From the NCBI RefSeq assembly GCF_020906515.1, contig NC_085855.1:2372262-2436261 (forward strand): DNA of 64,000 nt, in the 5' to 3' direction. Under the pieces are notes generated by a model. The model was not told where the DNA came from. It did no database searches and was given only the letters and a program-made list of their open reading frames with translations. Below, in pieces: positions 1 through 10,030 of this stretch. A program made the position numbers and the translations under genes. The DNA is from Vanrija pseudolonga (Eukaryota; Basidiomycota; Tremellomycetes; Trichosporonales; Trichosporonaceae). Numbering within the stretch: position 1 is the stretch's first letter; every line of letters starts with the position of its first letter.

Positions 1-3000
1 GTTGATTGCGCGACCACGGACGTAAAGCTCGTCCACAAACTTCTTCTCGAGCTCGGCGCGCTTCTTGGGGTCGGCGACGGCCGCGAGCTCCTTGCTGTAG
101 CCGAGCTTGACTGCGCCTTCGATACCCATACCACCAAACTCGCCCGTAGGCCACGCCGCCGAGTGGAAGGGCACGAGCGTCGAGCCGCCGAGCAGCGCCT
201 GCACACCGAGGCCGTACGCCTTGCGCACTGTCAGACCGAAGAAGCGGCCGCCAGAGTCGGTGAACGCGGCGCAGGCCGCAAAGAATGCCGGGAAGTCCTT
301 CAGCCCGCCCTCCTTCTCGGCGGCGGTGCCGACCATGAAGCCGGGCGTGTCGCACAGCGTGATGACGTGAGCCGCGCGCGTCTTGGTCAGAATGTTGAGG
401 AAGCGCGAACCCTTACGTGCGCTCGGCGCGTCGACGGCGCCACCGAGAGGCGAGAGGACGTTGGACGCGAGCACGCCGACCGCGACGCCCTTGACACGCA
501 CAAAGCCCGTGATGAGCGACTGGCCCCAGTGCTTGCCGACTTCCAAGAACGGCGTACCGTCGTCGCTGAGCAGGTCGAGCGCCGAGTGGATGTCGTACGC
601 GCGCTTGCGGTCGATCGGGACCACGTGTCGGAACAGGCGCGTGTCGCGCGAGTACCACGCTGTCCGGCCTTCCTGCGGCGCGCGGAGCGGCGGCTGGAAG
701 ATGGCGATGAGCGTCTTGGCGAGGTCGGTTGCCTCGGCCTCGTCCTTGACGAGGATGTCGACGTTGCCGTTGGCCAGGTGCGTGGTCCGCACAGGGCCGA
801 CTTCCTCGGGCTTGAGGACGCCGAGACCGCCGCCCTCGATCATGGCCGGTCCACCCATGCCGATGGAAGTTCCAGGGTCGTCGGTGGCGATGATAAAGTC
901 GGAGCAGCCCAGCAGCGCCGCGTTGCCGGCGAAGAGGTTACCGTTGGCGATGCCGACAATCGGGATACCGCGCGCGTTGACATGCGCGAGGAGGGTAAAG
1001 CTTGGCGTGTTGAGTCCGGCAACCTCGATGCCCGTGACGTCGACGTCACCCGGGCGGCCGCCGCCACCCTCGGCGTACAGCACGAGCGGGGCGGGGTTGT
1101 CCAGCACGCTCTTGAACATCCTGTCGAGCTTGAGGTGGTGGAAGTGGCCCTGCGTGCCCGCGAGCACCGCATAGTCGTAGATACACGCGGCGGTGCGCCA
1201 GCCATTGACCTTGCCCCAGCCGACGATGACGCCGTCGTTGCGCGTGGCAGCGAGGTTGGCCGGGCTGAGGCGGCTTGCCTGCGCCGCCTGCGCCAGGTCA
1301 CCGTACTCTGTAAACGAGCCAAAGTCGACGAGGTGGTTGAGGTTCTCTCGTGCAGTACGGTACCCACGCGCACGCCGCCTGCCCGTGCCCTTCTGCCGCA
1401 CGGCGTGGTCGTCGTCGTACTCTGCCCGCACCGACTCGAGCTCGACCAGCGTGGGCGGCTTGAAGTCGAGGTCGATGGCCTCTTCCTTGCCCGCGCCACC
1501 GTCGTCGTCGTTGGCATTCTCGTCGACCGTGATCAGCGCCAGGGCCGCGCCGTCGTCGAGGCTGTCGCCCTCGGACGCGACCGGCCTCACGACGGTACCG
1601 GACACCTCTGAGCGCACAGTGTGCTCCATTTTCATGCTCTCGAGGATGGCAACCGCGTCGCCCTTGCGCACTGCAGCGCCCTCCTTGAGCGTGAGGCTGA
1701 CGAGCCGGCCGGGGAGATGCGTCTTGATGTACGCCTGGCCAGCGGCCGCAGGAGGCAGATCAGCCTCGCTCCATCCCGGCTCGACCGCGTCCTTGCCAGC
1801 TCCCTCGGCCGTAGCCTGCGCCGCCCACTGCTTCTCGAGCTCGACCATGCGCTTGTGCAGCGCGTCAAAGTTCTGCTCGACGAACCGTGTCGACACGCCG
1901 CGGTTGTGGATGACATTGTCCGACTCGGTCAGCGCGACCAGGAGGGCGCGGTTCGTGCCGACGCCGCCGATACGCACGTGCTCGAGCACGCGGCGGGCCT
2001 TGGCCACAGTCGAAGGGTAGTCGGCCGCGACGACGGTGATCTTGGCGAGCAGCGAGTCGAACGCCAGGCCCTGCTTGTACGCGCCAATCTCGCCCCCGAG
2101 GGGCGGGTGTGCCGCCGTGTCGAGTCTGACGCCGGGGCCGGAAGGTACAACAAAGGACGTCAGTGTGCCGGTTGTGCCGACAGCGTTGGCGTCAGGCAGG
2201 AAGCGCTCGGCGTTGACGCGGAGCTGCAGTGCCGCGTGGGGCGGCGTTGCAGGAATCGGGGGGAGCACAGCGTCGAGCGGCTCTCCAAGCGCGGTGCGGA
2301 TCTGCGCTGCAGCCAGGTCGATGCCGCCGTACGCCTCCTCAGTGACCGTGTGCTCGACCTGGATGCGCGGGTTGCACTCCAGGAAGTAGAAGTAGCCCTT
2401 TGACTCGGGTGTCGGGGCGAGCACGAGGAACTCGAACGTCGCGAGCGACAGAAACTTGCCCTTGGCCGCGAGGGTGCGCGCGGCCTCGATGATGGCGGCA
2501 CGGAAGGCCGGCTGGTTGACCAGCGACGGGGAGGGACACAGCTCGATGACCTTTTGGTGTCGCCGTTGGAGGCTGACGTTAGCCATCGCCCCCACTGCTA
2601 CACACTCACCTGCACTCGCGCTCGCCGACGCCCCGCACGCCTCCCTTGCCGTCGCCGACGATCTGGACTTCAATATGCCTCGCGCCGACCAAGAACGGCT
2701 CGGCGAACACCTTGTCGCTGCCAAAGCTGGCCAGCGCCTCGCGCTTGCAGCTCTCGTAAGCCTCGGGAATGTCGGCATCCGTCTGCGCGATGCGGATACC
2801 GCGTCCGCCGCCACCCTCAAGCGCTTTCAGTAGCACCTTGGTCCCCTTCGGGAGGCCCTTTGCAAACGCCTGGATCTCGGCGAGGCTCGCGTTCGAGCTG
2901 GTCGACGGGAGGACCGGCACGCCGGCCTCGTCGGCAAACTTCTTGCTGGCGTACTTGTCGCCGTACAGTGCGAGCGTCTCTGGCCGGGGGCCGATCCACA

Positions 3001-3371
3001 CCATGCCGGCGTTGGTGACGGCCTGCGCAAACTCGGGCGACTCGGACAGGAAGCCGTAGCCCGGCATGACGGCGTCGGCCTTGGCTTCTGTCGCGACGGC
3101 GATGAGGGCCGGGATGTCGAGGTACGCGCGTGCGCCGTCGCCCGGGATCAGCAGCCGCTGTGCCCGGTCCAAGTGGAGCAGGTGCGGTGCATGTGCCGTC
3201 TCATGCGCCGTGTAGATGCCCAGCGGGACATGGCCGAGCGCGAGGATGGACGCTTGGAGCCGGAGCGAGATCTCGCCGCGGTTCGCGACGAGGATGCGCA
3301 GCGGCCGGTCTGAGGGGGGTCAGTGCTGCTGCTCTCCTGGTGACTGGCCCACTTGGTATTGTCCTCGTCAT
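1..3371 (-). CDS. single-chain biotin-dependent acyl-CoA carboxylase (BC-BCCP-CT), 3' end cut by window edge
   Basis: Carboxylates an acyl-CoA with bicarbonate and ATP through a swinging biotin. Exons 3353-3371, 2610-3309 and <1-2572; introns of 43 and 37 nt. The protein starts MTRTIPNRPLRILVANRGEI, a classic biotin-carboxylase N-terminus, followed by an ATP-grasp region with LEGGGGRGIRI near residue 170. The biotinyl motif ESMKMEHTV has its lysine codon at 1630-1632 (about residue 554). The remaining ~500 residues are a PccB-like carboxyltransferase with CDTPGFMVG and a GGRFFGLTVRKAYG stretch. About 1,097 residues are visible and probably several dozen C-terminal ones are missing. The order BC-BCCP-CT on one ~1,100-residue chain is unlike the ~2,200-residue eukaryotic ACC and unlike two-subunit propionyl- or methylcrotonyl-CoA carboxylases; it resembles bacterial LCC-type long-chain acyl-CoA carboxylases. 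The substrate cannot be told from sequence. A TATA-like element lies 42 nt upstream. Confidence 0.9.
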
Positions 3372-4267
3372 GGCCGTTGTGGTGAATGAGACACTGCAGC
3401 TACACTGTGGTCTTATAAAGTTGGCCTGCGTTGGGGTTGCTGCTGCTGCTTTCCCGCTTAGCCGGTTACTTGACGGGGGCCGAACGCGCAGAGACGGCAG
3501 CAGCCGGCAGCGAGGGACTTGTTATCTGTTGAACGCGCTGCTGGGTTGACTGCGTCGTCTCTGCTCTTGCATTCTTCTTCTCGACCTACATGCCAGGTGC
3601 ATGCGTATCACGGCTACTACTGATTATGAACGCTGATTGCAAGCATACCAGCTGTCGTTGGCTGGGAGTGAGCGAAGTGTAACCTCGCCGCGTTGTTTCG
3701 GCCAACTCCGACTCCATTCCACACACGCATCCCCACCAACAACTCGCCCGCTCTGGTCTCTTTGTCAACGTGCTGACCTCGCTGACAGCTGGCGCAAAAC
3801 GATCTTCTAGTCGATGCAGACCATCACCGACGGCTTCGACGTCTTATCCCTCGGGATCGCATGATATACTCCGTGGAATCACTCACTGCGCCTCCTCGGA
3901 GCCCCCTTCCACGGATTCGCGGGCCACCCGACCTCGCGCCCTCCCTATCTCGGCGCAGGCGATGCTCGATACACACGAGGCCGAGAGACGGTTGACTTGA
4001 CGCGACGATCGCGAGACGCGTACAGTCTAGCTGCGATAACTGCATCCACTCTACTATGTATTTGTACAACGCGAGCAAGCAAGCGATACTTTTTTCCCCG
4101 CCCCCGTCTCGTCTCATCAACACGGCACCGGCGCTCAGCGCACCATCGCACCGTCGTGTCGTCATTACCTGGTCGCGACAAGAACAAGCGCTTGTCGCAG
4201 ACACAGGGCTCGTCGTACTGTCCTTTGGCGCAGCGTAGGTCGCTGCACGCGAACCCCAACCGACCAC
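3372..4267. other. intergenic, carboxylase 5' side / transporter 3' side
   Basis: About 0.9 kb without a credible gene. Reading frames here lack domains and splice logic. It must hold the carboxylase promoter and the transporter 3' end; apart from the TATA-like box I see nothing specific. Confidence 0.6.
3413..3418 (-). promoter_or_regulatory. TATA-like element of the carboxylase gene
   Basis: The minus strand reads TTTATAAG about 42 nt upstream of the ATG at 3371. It is the only AT-rich box close to the start; functional status is inferred from position. Confidence 0.35.
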
Positions 4268-5191
4268 TTAGTCCTCCTTGGGCGAGAGGTCGATGGGCGA
4301 GATGCGGACCCAGGGGTAAGTCGTGTCTGGTGTCCAGAAACCGGCCATGGCGGCCCAGACGCCCATTGTGGCTGCGATGATGCAGAATGAGGAGCCAGCC
4401 TTGCCGACGGCAACGTTGCCGGTCATCTGGGCAATGCCGACGAGCATGAACGCCATGCAGGCGCAAACAAGCACGGCGAGAATGGCGACCGAGGCACGGA
4501 GCGAAGCGAGGATGAAGAGGAAGACGATGCTGCAGAGGTTGTCAGCTGACATGACCTCACTGCGGTGTGTGCGGTGTTCGCCACTTACCCTGCCCAGACC
4601 AAGAGGTACATGCCAAGCGCCTGGGCGAACTGGTTGGTGAGCTGGCCGTTGGCGTCCGAGTAGCCAGCGATGACGCCGAACGAGGGGATGAACATGCACG
4701 CGAGGCCGAAGCAGAAGCCGCCGAACGAGATGAACTGGAGTGTGGTGGTGAGCGGGGCTCCAGTGGTTTGGCGGGCAGGTAGGCCACAGACCACTGACCA
4801 TGGTGCCAGAGTAGGTGTTGCCGATGAACATTTCAAACCAGCCGACCATGGTCTGGCCGACACCACCAAAGATGGTGAGGAGGGGGACGAGGCCGTTGAC
4901 GCCGCCGACGCCACGGACTGGAGGGGTTAGCTCTGGCCGACAGAAGCTACGCCACTACTCACGGCCAAGACCATACAGGCCGAAGAGGTAGAAGTTGGCA
5001 GCGAACGCAAGCAGACCGACAGGGACGGGGTTACCGTACTTGCGGTGCTGGGCGGGGATACCGGGCTGCGAGTAGTCGATGGGGTGGCCGCCAGGCGTGA
5101 TCATGCGCTCGATCTGGCGGTCCATACCCTTCTCGACATCGTTGCCGTAGTAGCCAGCGGGCTGGGGGCTCGACTCGTTGGTGTTGGACAT
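4268..5191 (-). CDS. GPR1/FUN34/YaaH-family acetate (or ammonium) transporter
   Basis: Plasma-membrane protein of the AceTr family (yeast Ady2/Ato type), which moves acetate by proton symport and has also been linked to ammonium export. Exons 4963-5191, 4799-4917, 4589-4734 and 4268-4529; introns of 45, 64 and 59 nt; 251 residues, the usual family size. The signature reads NPVPVGL at residues 54-60 (family consensus NPAPLGL), after a ~50-residue hydrophilic N-terminus. About six hydrophobic helices follow, including the conserved YSGTM-FISFGGFCF region joined across intron 2. The start is the ATG giving MSNTNESSPQ; upstream in-frame codons belong to the leader. It lies 0.9 kb upstream of the acyl-CoA carboxylase on the same strand, a sensible neighbour if imported acetate feeds acyl-CoA metabolism, but co-regulation is not shown. 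Confidence 0.92.
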
Positions 5192-7616
5192 GTGTGCGGT
5201 GTGTGTTGTGTTGTGAGGTGGCAGGTGGTAGTGACTGGCGAGCTTCGCTGTGTTTACTTTGACGACTTGGGCACGCTCTTGGCCAAGCACCTCGTCTTAT
5301 ATCTCTCTGGCAAAGGCCACACAATCTTGCAACATGTTGCAGGCAGCGCGCACCTCCGCTCGTGGGCCGCCGCCCGCAGCCAACGCCGCCGGCTAGTGGC
5401 CGCTACCTCCTCCTCCTGGACGTTTCCGAGCGACCTCGCGGCAACAACCCCAACAAGTCGTCCAACCCCTTCGGCTAACTGCATATCCAGTAACCAATTG
5501 ACCTCGTGCAACGACCGCTATCTTGCGTGTGCACGACGCACGCACGAGGGCAGAGACGAGGTGTAGGTGGGTTTGTGCCGCTGTCAGCCGCAGCAGCCGC
5601 AACCCACCCGACCCGACGATATCGATCGACAACAGCGGCCTCTCCCCCGGTGCCCCCCGCTATCACCGATTTCCTGACCCCCCCGCGCGCCTCGCCCCAC
5701 CCCGCACTCGCCTCGCTGTTCTAAATCCTGCACAGGCATCGGCCACCTCAAAGTAACCGGAAGGCAAGGTTGCGGTGGTTGGCTGGCAGGTGACACCCGT
5801 GGGGTGCAGCGCAGGGGCTCGTTGCGCTTGTCCCCGCCCGCCCGACCGCACGCCGCGCCGCGCCGGACCGCGCCACGAGTCGTCGCTTGCGTCACGTCCT
5901 TCCCCTTCCGCCATCTTGTGCTGCTGCGTGTGTCCTCTTGCCTCTCTCGACTTGTGCCCAGCGGGTCATTCTCACGTGTTTCCCCGAGTGCTTGTGCCGT
6001 GCTGGTGCCTCTTGCTCTGCCCGTGTACCCATGGCGGCACAAGTGATGGACCCAGAGTTAGATTCCCCCCCACCTCGATCCCCGCACTCGGCGCCTCGGC
6101 CAGTCTTCGACTGAGCGCCCCCCCGCTGCTGTACCGCCCGCCGCCGCCGCCCGGCCTGCTGCTGCTGTACCGAATACCGTCCTCGCGCCGAGGCACAAGG
6201 TCCGGTTATACTACGTATTTCCCTCGGGTGTCCAAGGTGGGGCATGCGTGCGGTGATCACCTCAAGCACAAGCACAAGCACAAGCACAAGCACAAGCACA
6301 AGCACAAGCACAAGCACAAGCACTGCCCAGCGGTCATCTGCAGTTGTCTGCTACACAGAGTTGTCATGTCTCAAGACACATTCCTGCCGAGAACAAGGCT
6401 ACAGAGTGACACCTGACGGGCATTGCCGACCCCACAAATTGAGATAATAGCGAGCCCGAGGCAAGGGGGCGCACGTACGGCGCTGTAGATCAACTCAACC
6501 GCACGCTCAGTGTTCTTGCTTGGCGCAGTCGTCGGGAGGGGAGGGAGGGGGACCAGCAGCGCCCAGCCGACCCGGCCCAGGCAAGTGACAGGCCCGGGAC
6601 AGGACAACCAACGCACGGCAGCCCCGCACGTCGGCGCGATATCTCCCTCCGGCACACATTTACCGGCCATGTCTGGCACAGCGCTGCGGGTGCTGATTGG
6701 CGGCATTGACCGTGAGCGTCGGTTCTGGTCGGCTTGGCCCTTGATCCCTGCCGCCACCTTCGGCTGCGATGCCGTCACTTTCGGCAGGTTGCCTCGTCTT
6801 TTTGTTCCGCTCGAACGGTAAAGACGTGATACCCGGTGCGTCAAGTGGATTTGTGGGGAGGATGGGGGTGCCTAGACAGGAATTTAGTGCAGGCACCGTA
6901 ATAGCAAAGGAAAGACTCCCTCCTCCGAGTGGTGTCAGTCAATACAAGCTCGTCCGGAAGTTGGACGGCAGGGCTGGAATTGCTGGGCTTGAAGCCATCG
7001 CGGCCTCGCCGCCGCCGGCACCGCACTGTTGCGGGGATGCCGACGTCCACGTCCACACGTTGATGCCGGCTTGCCGGTGGATGCGATGCCAGACAATGCG
7101 GGTCGCCGATAGGGGCAAGGTTGCTCCATTGTCACACGGTTTATCCGGGTGGAGGTGCAGTGTGGCAGCGGAGTCGGCGACAGCCCGGGGGGCTCGTTCA
7201 AGACGACGTCTCGCTGCGAGAGTAGCGCCTCGATGCAGCTGTGCAGACCGATGCGTCTGAGACTAGACCGCCGGGCAATGGAACCACGAACGACAAGTCA
7301 CGAGGCTCTCAAACCCTCTCTACCTCGCTCCTCGAGGCCGACTTGACCCGGGACCACCTTGACACCAGTCATGTGCCACCACGTCGTCTTTTTTGTGTTC
7401 GTTTCCGAGGCGATAGTGTGCAGCCCGCACCCCTCTCCACGCTGAGCACATGCACACGCATGTGTACCTGCGGCCCCACAAAAAGTGTGCAAACTTTGAC
7501 GCCCAGCCCGAGATACTGGATCCGGCACGGGGGGCACGGGAGGTTAGTCGCCGCGGAAGCTCGATTGTTTAGATTTTCTCTCTTTTCTCGCCTGTCCAAG
7601 CCATGCATCACCACGG
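5192..7616. other. long intergenic region
   Basis: About 2.4 kb with no gene I can support. A TATAAG on the minus strand at 5296-5302 could serve the acetate-type transporter. The only clear internal structure is the hexanucleotide array at 6263-6323. The many GC-rich frames are short, overlap in several frames and show no domain. Confidence 0.55.
6263..6323. repeat. hexanucleotide microsatellite (CAAGCA), about 10 copies
   Basis: Sixty-one bases of perfect CAAGCA repetition (reads Lys-His or Ser-Thr in translation, but no gene contains it). It sits mid-way in the 2.4-kb gap. Confidence 0.95.
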
Positions 7617-10030
7617 TCACCACATCCGACGCCCCTCCTGGATACGCTGTTCGAGCTCGCTGGGCCCGTAAAAGTTCTTGTGGGCGTCCGTCACCCACGT
7701 CCCAACCGCAAAGAGCGCCACGATGGCGAGCACCACCACGTCGTAGTTCATGCTGCTGCCCGTCACCGGGAGCGCGGGCGGGAACGCAAAGCAGACCGAC
7801 GTCGTGAGGAGGAACGCAAGCGCCACGGCGTTAATCGGACGCCGCCAGCGACCGAGCGACCACGTCCGGGGCTGGTCGGCGTACACTGCGTCGCCGCGGA
7901 CAAAGACGATGAGGACTGGGGAGTTAGTGGGTGCAGAGGTGTGTCTCGTGAGTGTGTGGGCCTGGCACAGGTCAAAGGGGCACACAGGTGTCGACCTCGG
8001 CACCAAGGGCCACATCACTGGAGACGAATACCGAGCGGCTCCACCAGCGGCGCCCGAAAGGCGCCCCGGCACGCAGCCTACCAAACACATTCACCAACTC
8101 GTACTCACTCGGGATGAAGTAGCTGATCTGCAGGAGAGACAGCGACGATGAAGCGATAGCATTGAACGCGACGGTAGACCCGAGGTCTGGAGTGGGTGTT
8201 AGCTCCGACACCGGGCTCCAGGTCGTTCAGAGGGAGGCGTTGAGGACAAGGCTGCCGACTGCGCCACTCGGGACCACCGAGTGGGGGAGCGACTTGGGGG
8301 GTGGATCCAGCGAGTGGTTCGTGGTCGTCGTCTTTCTCTTCACTCGCCGCGCCGTGATCAAGCAGGCACCCCTCATCGTCCACCCTACTCACAAATCAGT
8401 CCCAGCACCACACACCACACGAGCACAAAGACGACACTCCACACGGGCACCTTGAGGGTGGGGTGCACCGGCGCGAGGATGGGGCTCAGGTGCCCGAGGC
8501 CGCGGTCACGCGCAAATGTCCACACCATGCGCGAGGCGATCGTCATGATGCCCTGGGTCATGAAGACCATGCAGAGGAAGTTGAACATTGCGAGGCAGGT
8601 GGCCTGGAGTGTGTCAGTGGGAACTCACGTACGCAGGAGAGCCTGTTGACTCACCCCCGCGGCACTGTTCGTCGCCTGCTGGTAGATGGCGAGGAGCGGT
8701 CCCGTAGGGCTAGCAATCACTGCGTCAATGTCCTTGAGACACAGGAGGAGGATGACGAGGAAGAGCCAGCCGGTAACGGCACCGAGCGCGATTGCTAGGA
8801 GGCTGGGTGAGTGTCAGCGCGGGTGGCCACCGCAATTTACCACACCCCCACTCACAGCACCTTGGGCCCATTCTTGGACGGCGCCGGCATCTCCTCCATC
8901 ATATGCGTGATCGCGTCGTAGCCGGCAAGACCAAGAGTCGACTGGAGCAGGCCAAGGAGGAAGGCAACACCGTCCGGCCACTAGGCGTCAGCTATGTGCT
9001 CCGTTGCCCTGGACCCACCCCCGTCTCGTTGGTGAACGTCGCGAATACGGCCTTGGGCGGCTGGAACCCCGGGCTCGCGGTGGCCAGGAGCACGATGCTG
9101 ACCACCACGATGCCGCTGACGCCCCAGTAGAACCCTGCCTTCTCGACCAGCGGCAGGAGGCGGATGGCAAACGTGTTGAGCAGGAAGGGGAGGATGCAGA
9201 AGGCGATGTAGATGAGGAACGTGTGCCAGTTGGTGAGAGTAAAGTCGGGGTGCCAGAGGGCGACGAAGCTGCGCGCGGCGCGAGTGTCAGCAAGTGTCGC
9301 ACACCGTTGGAGTGAGCGGCTCGCCCAGGTGTGATGACCGGCATGAGCTGACCCGTTTGCACTTACGCCGAGATGAACGTGCCGCAAAAGGCCGCCGACA
9401 CGGCCGTCAGCGCGATCCAGCCGGCAGCAGCGAGCCACCCGACGACGTAGGACACGGGACGGCGGTACCGCTCCGGCGTGATGATGTCTGGTGCATCAGT
9501 CGCGATATCTATCTTTCGACCCGTCTACTCACAAACCCAGTCATACTGCCCCCCGGTGACGGGGTAGACATGGCAGAACTCGGCCAGACTCAAGCCCGTC
9601 GTGGCGGCGCCGATCGCCGAGACGATACAGCCGTACACTACCGACACGGAGCCGCCAGAGGGTAGCACGACGCCGAGGCTGGGGCGGGGGTTAGCGGCGC
9701 AGCGACAAGTCGCACCATGCACCGTACTCACGCCGCAGACCTGAACAAGCACGGGTTAGTATCGTCAAAACATCACACAAGCCCATGCCCACGCACATCC
9801 CTGACGAGTCAGCATGCCGAGAGTTTGTTGTTGTCGTCGTCCCACGCGACATGACGCAGGCCACGCGCCTACTCACCCGTCCACGAATTAAGCATGATAA
9901 AGGCCATGCCCAAGCACGCGAGAAAGCTAAACCTGCGCTCGAGGTGGACCACGCCCGTGCCCGTGCCCGTGCCCGTGCCATCTGCCTGCGGGCTGGCCAC
10001 AGCCTCCTTCTCCTCGTCGCTGTGGGACAT
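7617..10030 (-). CDS. APC-superfamily amino acid / GABA / choline permease
   Basis: Twelve-helix plasma-membrane permease of the fungal amino acid/choline (ACT, Hnm1/Uga4-like) branch. Ten exons: 9877-10030, a 13-nt microexon 9728-9740, 9533-9678, 9367-9487, 9019-9268, 8856-8980, 8655-8802, 8393-8603, 8109-8186, 7617-7915; 514 residues. Family landmarks are RRFSFLACLGMAFIMLNSWT in helix 1, LPSGGSVSVVYG, LAEFCHVYPVTGGQYDWV, ITPERYRRPVSYVVGW, NETGWPDGVAFLLGLLQ split by an intron, and ASRMVWTFARDRGLG. The substrate is unassigned. The N-terminus carries a Thr-Gly run from a GCCCGT microsatellite. The microexon uses a weak GTACGG donor because the better GTGAGT would break the frame; that junction is the least certain. 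Two introns (193 and 206 nt) are long for this genome. MSHSDEEKE was chosen as start; an in-frame ATG 48 nt upstream is possible. Confidence 0.88.
9951..9980. repeat. coding hexanucleotide repeat GCCCGT
   Basis: At least four perfect units inside permease exon 1, read on the minus strand as alternating Thr-Gly. A likely length polymorphism in the cytosolic tail. Confidence 0.9.

Noticed and set aside
163-1611. 482-codon plus-strand frame
   Set aside because: It is the antisense of the carboxylase gene; its Arg/Val/Asp composition is a mirror of codon bias and the true frame has biotinyl and carboxyltransferase motifs.
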